In this document: positions 59,601 through 64,000 of the stretch, piece after piece | Layout of the letters: each line of letters opens with the position of its first letter | Position numbering within the stretch: the stretch's first letter is position 1 | Origin: Kalmusia sp. IMI 367209 | Taxonomy: Eukaryota; Ascomycota; Dothideomycetes; Pleosporales; Didymosphaeriaceae | DNA: 64,000 nt | Reading direction: 5' to 3' | Assembly: GCA_027946365.1 (NCBI GenBank) | Contig: JAPEUQ010000004.1 | Span: 3,472,001-3,536,000 of the forward strand | Notes under the pieces: generated by a model | What the model saw: the letters and a program-made list of their open reading frames with translations, nothing else | What the model was told of the DNA's origin: nothing | Databases searched by the model: none | Translations under genes and position numbers: made by a program

Positions 59601-60717
59601 GTCTTCAGAGATAAACACGATGCTGGTTCCCGCGCCTGACACGGGCATAATGTCGTCGTCGTCGTTCTACTACAAAACTAGAGGGAAACAGTCGTTCTCA
59701 ATGTGTCAGCGAAGTCATGTATGGGAGAAAGCATGAGCCGAAACCGTTCATCTACCTACTTTTTGTCCAAGGTGGAGGTGTAAGAGCATAGGCACCCTTA
59801 TTCTCATTCTCGTCCTTCCTCGCGAAGTTTTCTTCGGTCAAACATAGGTCAGCATAAACACCATACCGATATCGATGGCTGTCCTGATGTTGGGTCTCGA
59901 ATCGTAAACCCTAGGAAGTTAGCCGTAGTCGGCCTTGCAAGGAGAAAGACGACCTTCTAAATACCCTGTTGGAACCACTGGCAGGCTTCCCCGAGCATCT
60001 CCAAAGTATCATACCCTCCATGCTTAATCACCACCTCCTTGAGAAAAATCTCCCTTAGAGGTTGCAGGGACGCGGACGATCGGATGGGAGCGAGTTCTAA
60101 CGAAGACATGATATGCGCGCTGTGAAGCGGACGGCATTGTTGGCTGAGAGGGGCAGGGTCACCCATCGAATCGGCTGCTGCTGGTCCCAGCCCCCCTCTC
60201 TCCTCACAAGAGAGACTCAGCGAGTATGAAGTTGCATTTCTTGCCTGCCAGTACTGTCAGCGGCTACTACGCTCCCCTATACCATCAAGGTAGACAACGC
60301 CGAAGGCAGGATAACGCCACTAGCGTCTCTTTCGTACGGCACAAAGCTGTCCGTTGCTTGGTGGATTGAAGTAGATGGAGGAAACCAAGCCAACAATGCC
60401 TACCTTAACGTAATGGCGTTGCGAACGCGTGCTTACCTGCCGGCTCTGTTAGCAAAGTCTTCGACATCGAGTACTGCCATCGAGGCGTGCGAGCCACAAG
60501 GCGCCTGGGGATATTGGTAGACAATTATCGCTATGTTTCCGGTGTCTGTGCAACCAGGCCATCAACACGTAGCTGCGGCCGCAGTACTCTCGCAAGGAGA
60601 CTCACCCTCGTGATTTCATGCTGTTTCTGAGAGCTGTAAGAAGTTTATCACATACCTAAGGCCTAGAAGCTTTGTGGTCTGCCTGGGTGGCGATGATTTT
60701 AGGATGGTGAGGGAGAA

Positions 60718-60740
60718 GAGGAGGAGGAGGAGGAGGGGCA
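60718..60740 (+). repeat. GAG trinucleotide repeat
   Basis: About six GAG/AGG units in a purine-rich tract within the gene-poor region. Confidence 0.6.
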
Positions 60741-62922
60741 GGCAGCGACACCCAAGTTTGCCGTCCGACTGTGCTTGCTGCCGCAATTGTTAGCATACAG
60801 CCAAAGATGCGAAAGCGCGGCATGACCTACTCATGCTGACCGACTGCCTCCTGAAATGTCGCGAGCACAGATCTGCGGATCGAGGCGAGCGTGCGACCGT
60901 CGAGGTGTTGGCCTGTTGGAAAGACGCAAGCCGGCAGCTACTCTCACTGCGGCTGCGGGTCTGTGCGCACTGTTGGTGGCCGTCGCAATAGCCCTCTCCA
61001 AGCATGAATTGAGGATGCTAGGTCTACGATCAGTCTGCAGGTCTCAATGCAGCTGCAACGTCGCCTGTGCAAATAGGAGACCGCTGGTACACTTTCTCCG
61101 GCCTCGGTCGAGTCCTACAGCTCTTCAGCTCTGTCAAGCGCTCCGGAATCAGGCAAGAGCGGCGGGAGGAGTATGGCGTGAGCAAGCCGGAGAGGAAAAC
61201 TTCAGTCCACAGCCGCCTAAGGGAGGGCCGCCGGGCAAGCCAGCGCCCAAACGCGGGTTACCCAAGAGGGCAATGACAACGCTATATGGAGAGGATCTAC
61301 CTTGGGCATTTGCCTTTTGACATTGCCGAAGTGCCAACGAGTACGTGAAAGCAAACTTCCGTACAGCAAACAGACTTCGGGACTGTTGTTGGCCATGGTA
61401 TAATGCGAGTGACCTCACAAGGATGGCGCGGCTGCAAGTTAGAGCACGCACGCGATCATCTGAATAAGTCAACTGCGGTAAAATCGTGACTGATAGCTCG
61501 AGTCTATGGCTGGGCGACTCCGTGCTGCCAGCGCAGTTTGTGCCCCTCATGCAATGGCTACGCTATCGCGCTCATGACGCAAGACCAGCATGAGAAGCCA
61601 TGCCAGCCTCCTGGTAAACGTTCAGCATCAGAACGAATGGTATTGGTAATTTCAGGAGAAAATTCTTATCTGAATCACTTGAGGTACTTGACAAGCGCGC
61701 CACGAGGTTAGACCCGGCCATGCACAGCACATGTATTCGTGCACCAACATGAGACGGCAAGCGGCAACATTGTGGCCCTCGCACCAAGTCGATCTCTCTC
61801 GAAGCTTGCAGGCAAGCAAAAGATTCGAAATCAAAGTTCGGTGTGAATGTCTTTGCAGGCGTCGACGTCGTGCAACAATCATGTTGATGAGCGTGCGTGT
61901 GGCCACCCCCCTAAGATTCTCGGAATCTTGTCCGGGGCATCACCTGTGCCCACCTGATGAAGACTTGCGCATGAAGTCGAAACTTATTATCTGGAAGCGG
62001 GACGTGAGCAAGTTCTTTGCTATGCCTGAGGAAGGAGCTCCCTTCGTTCTTGCCATGTCGACATATTGTCTCGTGGCGAACGAACATCACGTCATGATTC
62101 AGAGACTTGTGACAAAACTACGCCGACATCAACATCCTTAAGATCACGACACGCATTTTTCTCACTTCGTTCGCAAATGCGGAAGTCGCCGTGTGCCATA
62201 TATGCGCTTAATCGCTGTGAAAGCGGTTGTGAAACACTTCCTCAAAGTGCTTCGGATGTGCTACCAATGCATTCTAAGTCAGGACCCCTGAGCAACAGGC
62301 CATTGTACCTTGCATGAGAGGAGTCGATCCTTCTATTAGGTGACCATCGCCCTTGCCGTTCTGGCGACCAGGGTCCAAATCAGCATGCTGCGGCGAAGGC
62401 ATTACAACCATCTTTGGTGGCTTTGCATCGTGATAAGTCCAGCATGGAGGATCACCTCAACTGTAGCCTGTCGAAGATTGACTATCCCTCGTGTTTGTAA
62501 TATCTACTTGAGCAACCCATGAGTGTCCGTTTGCTCAGATGCTGGACCGCAAACACTAGTGGGAAGGTCGAAGGCACTACTCAGGGAACGATGGCGTGGC
62601 GAAGCATCCACTCCTTACGACACCCCAGATCTTCACGTCATTGAACAGCTTGAATGCAGATTTGTGTTTAGTCCTCCAGAAGTTCCCTCAAAGAAAAGGA
62701 ACAGATCGCGAACCTGGTCAAATCCGCAAATCTGAATCAGGGGAGTTTGCAACAGTTTCGACATTTTTTATCTACTGTACTGACTATTCAAGGTTGGTCA
62801 TGTACAATCTTGAATAGCACGGTTTCTCTTTGAGTTTACATTGTCTTCACTGATCCTCCTCTGGACCTCTATAATACTAACAAGATCAGTCATTGGCTTG
62901 GACTTCACGTCTCAAATATTCT

Positions 62923-63010
62923 GATGGGATCGACAAGTGGTAGGAGACTTGCCGTGGAGGCCTCTATGCGAGAGCATAGACGTGCTGTTGGTTCGAATCC
63001 AACTCCCATC
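62923..63010 (+). tRNA. tRNA-like element (non-canonical or decayed tRNA)
   Basis: The 88-nt segment has a perfect 7-bp acceptor stem (GATGGGA with TCCCATC), a perfect 5-bp T arm (GTTGG, loop TTCGAAT, CCAAC) containing an exact B-box GGTTCGAATCC, and an A-box-like ACAAGTGGTAGGAG with a CAAG/CTTG D stem. The centre forms a hairpin CTATG-CGAGAG-CATAG, with a 6-nt loop rather than the usual 7, and about 12 nt lie between D stem and hairpin. Two extra nucleotides separate acceptor and D stem. No clear anticodon can be assigned, so it is either a class II-like tRNA that I fold wrongly, a tRNA pseudogene or a tRNA-derived element. Confidence 0.45.
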
Positions 63011-63712
63011 TCGCTCGCACATAATCGTGAGCTTGTCCTACAACATCTCCAGGGGATCTTTGAGGCCGCTATATGGACCGGAGACGGTCAAATTTACGCA
63101 TCTTACAATTATGACGATACTCCCGAGGAGTAGGTGCACGCTTTTCCTATCTTCGGCTACGAGCAAAGATTTCTGTATTTCTTTAAGTCCATCTCCGGTC
63201 TGTCACACTACTTCTATCTTCCATTCGGTCAAATTAGTATCATCAACTCAGCACTCTATGCAAAGAGACATGACATCGCCACCGTATCTCAAAGCTCAAA
63301 GCATCACTTCACATATCTCCAATCTTCATCATCGACCACGTCCTTTTGCCTACCAAGCACGATGCCCACTAAACACATACGTATCTCGATCCACATCCGC
63401 CAAAACCAGTGTCACGCGCGATAGCCTCTAAGTAGCCTTTCTACTCATACCGTTCTAAAGCGAATGTTCGGTCTGGATGAGAGAATGCTTGCGAACTAGG
63501 CTGGTCACGGGAATCGACACACATATAGGATAAGGTTACCGTACGCGGTAGACACACACCCTCTCTAAAAAGTACGATGGCCCCGGCGCTTGCCTGCTTG
63601 TACATTGCATGTCCCTCTTGCATGTCGTATCTTCTTACGTTTGCTACTTTCGCATTCCCATCTAAGGCCTTAAGAGCTGGGCTCTGGGAATGCGAGGGGT
63701 GACGAAAATCAG
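63011..63712. other. Intergenic downstream of the tRNA-like element
   Basis: A short open frame at 63030-63133 (ELVLQHLQGIFEAAIW) reads in a coding-like way but has no start of its own. Nothing else supported. Confidence 0.35.
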
Positions 63713-63895
63713 GGGTTACTATTCTGCTGAGTAGGCGTGGGTGTGTGTTGCGTTTCGCGGGTGGTGCCGCGGAATGTGCCTGTGTGGAGCTCGCTTCATC
63801 GTGGGACGAGACGTATGTGGGCAGTGGGGAGGTTTTGTGGGAGATGTCGAAGTTTGCGACTATGAAGAGAGCTGCGGAGAAAGGAGAGAGGTGGT
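63713..63895 (+). CDS. Possible internal exon of a gene running off the window
   Basis: After an AATCAG acceptor, an open frame reads ILLSRRGCVLRFAGGAAECA, then LASSWDETYVGSGEVLWEMSKFATM and ends KRAAEKGER before a GTGAGA donor at about 63895. A later acceptor (TTCTAG near 63971) could continue it to the window end. Codon use is GC-rich at third positions. The protein family is not recognised and the upstream exon is not found. Confidence 0.28.
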
Positions 63896-64000
63896 GAGAA
63901 TTGATGACCTTTCTATGAGGATGCCGAGATGTGTATCTACTGATCGCTTCCCTTTCTCCTGCCCTTCTAGCATCAGCGGTAGTGTGTGCCGCATTGATCC

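Larger units (their letters stand above)
55325..62922. other. Gene-poor region, 7.6 kb
   Basis: No complete gene can be recognised. Coding-like pieces include a possible remnant at 56247-56675, a 140-codon minus stretch (56866-57288), an open minus frame of about 130 codons ending at 58467 and preceded by an acceptor-like CCTAG, and a 154-codon plus stretch (60856-61320). None shows a family motif. Simple repeats AGC (56623-56649) and GAG (about 60718-60740) are present. The base composition is not obviously AT-rich, so strong repeat-induced mutation is not evident. Confidence 0.45.

Noticed and set aside
60856..61320. 154-codon plus-strand open frame with a hydrophobic stretch
   Set aside because: Not recognisable; a long frame of this size is expected by chance about once in the scanned region.

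Overview
The window looks like nuclear DNA of a filamentous ascomycete (Pezizomycotina). Almost every recognisable gene is split by GT-AG introns of about 45-85 nt, often with a CTAAC/CTGAC branch sequence before the acceptor, and the gene set is typical of such fungi: OPT and MFS carriers, an NCS1 permease, two Zn2Cys6 regulators, yeast-type amino acid permeases, dipeptidyl-peptidase 5, GH115, CPD photolyase and SLX4. A dothideomycete is my guess from the general character of the proteins, not something the sequence proves. All gene models were assembled by hand from reading frame, splice signals and remembered family motifs; no search was run.

Layout. 1-11 kb: 3' end of a short-chain dehydrogenase, an OPT oligopeptide transporter (-), an MFS transporter (+) and secreted dipeptidyl-peptidase 5 (+). 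11.4-19.9 kb: a compact nutrient cluster made of an NCS1 nucleobase-type permease (-), a Zn2Cys6 regulator (+, with an apparent one-base frameshift), an alpha-ketoglutarate dioxygenase resembling fungal xanthine dioxygenase XanA (+) and a ferric-reductase pseudogene with five in-frame stops (-). The two promoters of the cluster share the palindrome CTCGGCCGAG, and GATA sites lie nearby. 20.9-31.3 kb: a small candidate N-myristoylated protein, CPD photolyase (-), a GH115 alpha-glucuronidase (+), a small basic/acidic protein gene and an unknown multi-pass membrane protein (-).

32.4-44.3 kb: an intact amino acid permease (+), small genes including a two-exon CxxC...CxxC protein at 36.4 kb, an unknown 192-residue protein (-), and a second amino acid permease (-) with two single-base frameshifts. 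46.3-55.3 kb: a complete five-exon Zn2Cys6 regulator (+), a pyroglutamyl-peptidase (C15) (-) and SLX4 (-). 55.3-64 kb is gene-poor, with simple repeats, decayed coding-like pieces and a tRNA-like element at 62.9 kb.

The best biological story is the 11.4-17.5 kb cluster: uptake of a purine-like compound, its oxidation by an iron/2-oxoglutarate enzyme, and a local regulator whose probable site sits in both promoters. The main caution is that several otherwise good genes carry single-base frameshifts or in-frame stops, so decay and assembly error must both be considered.
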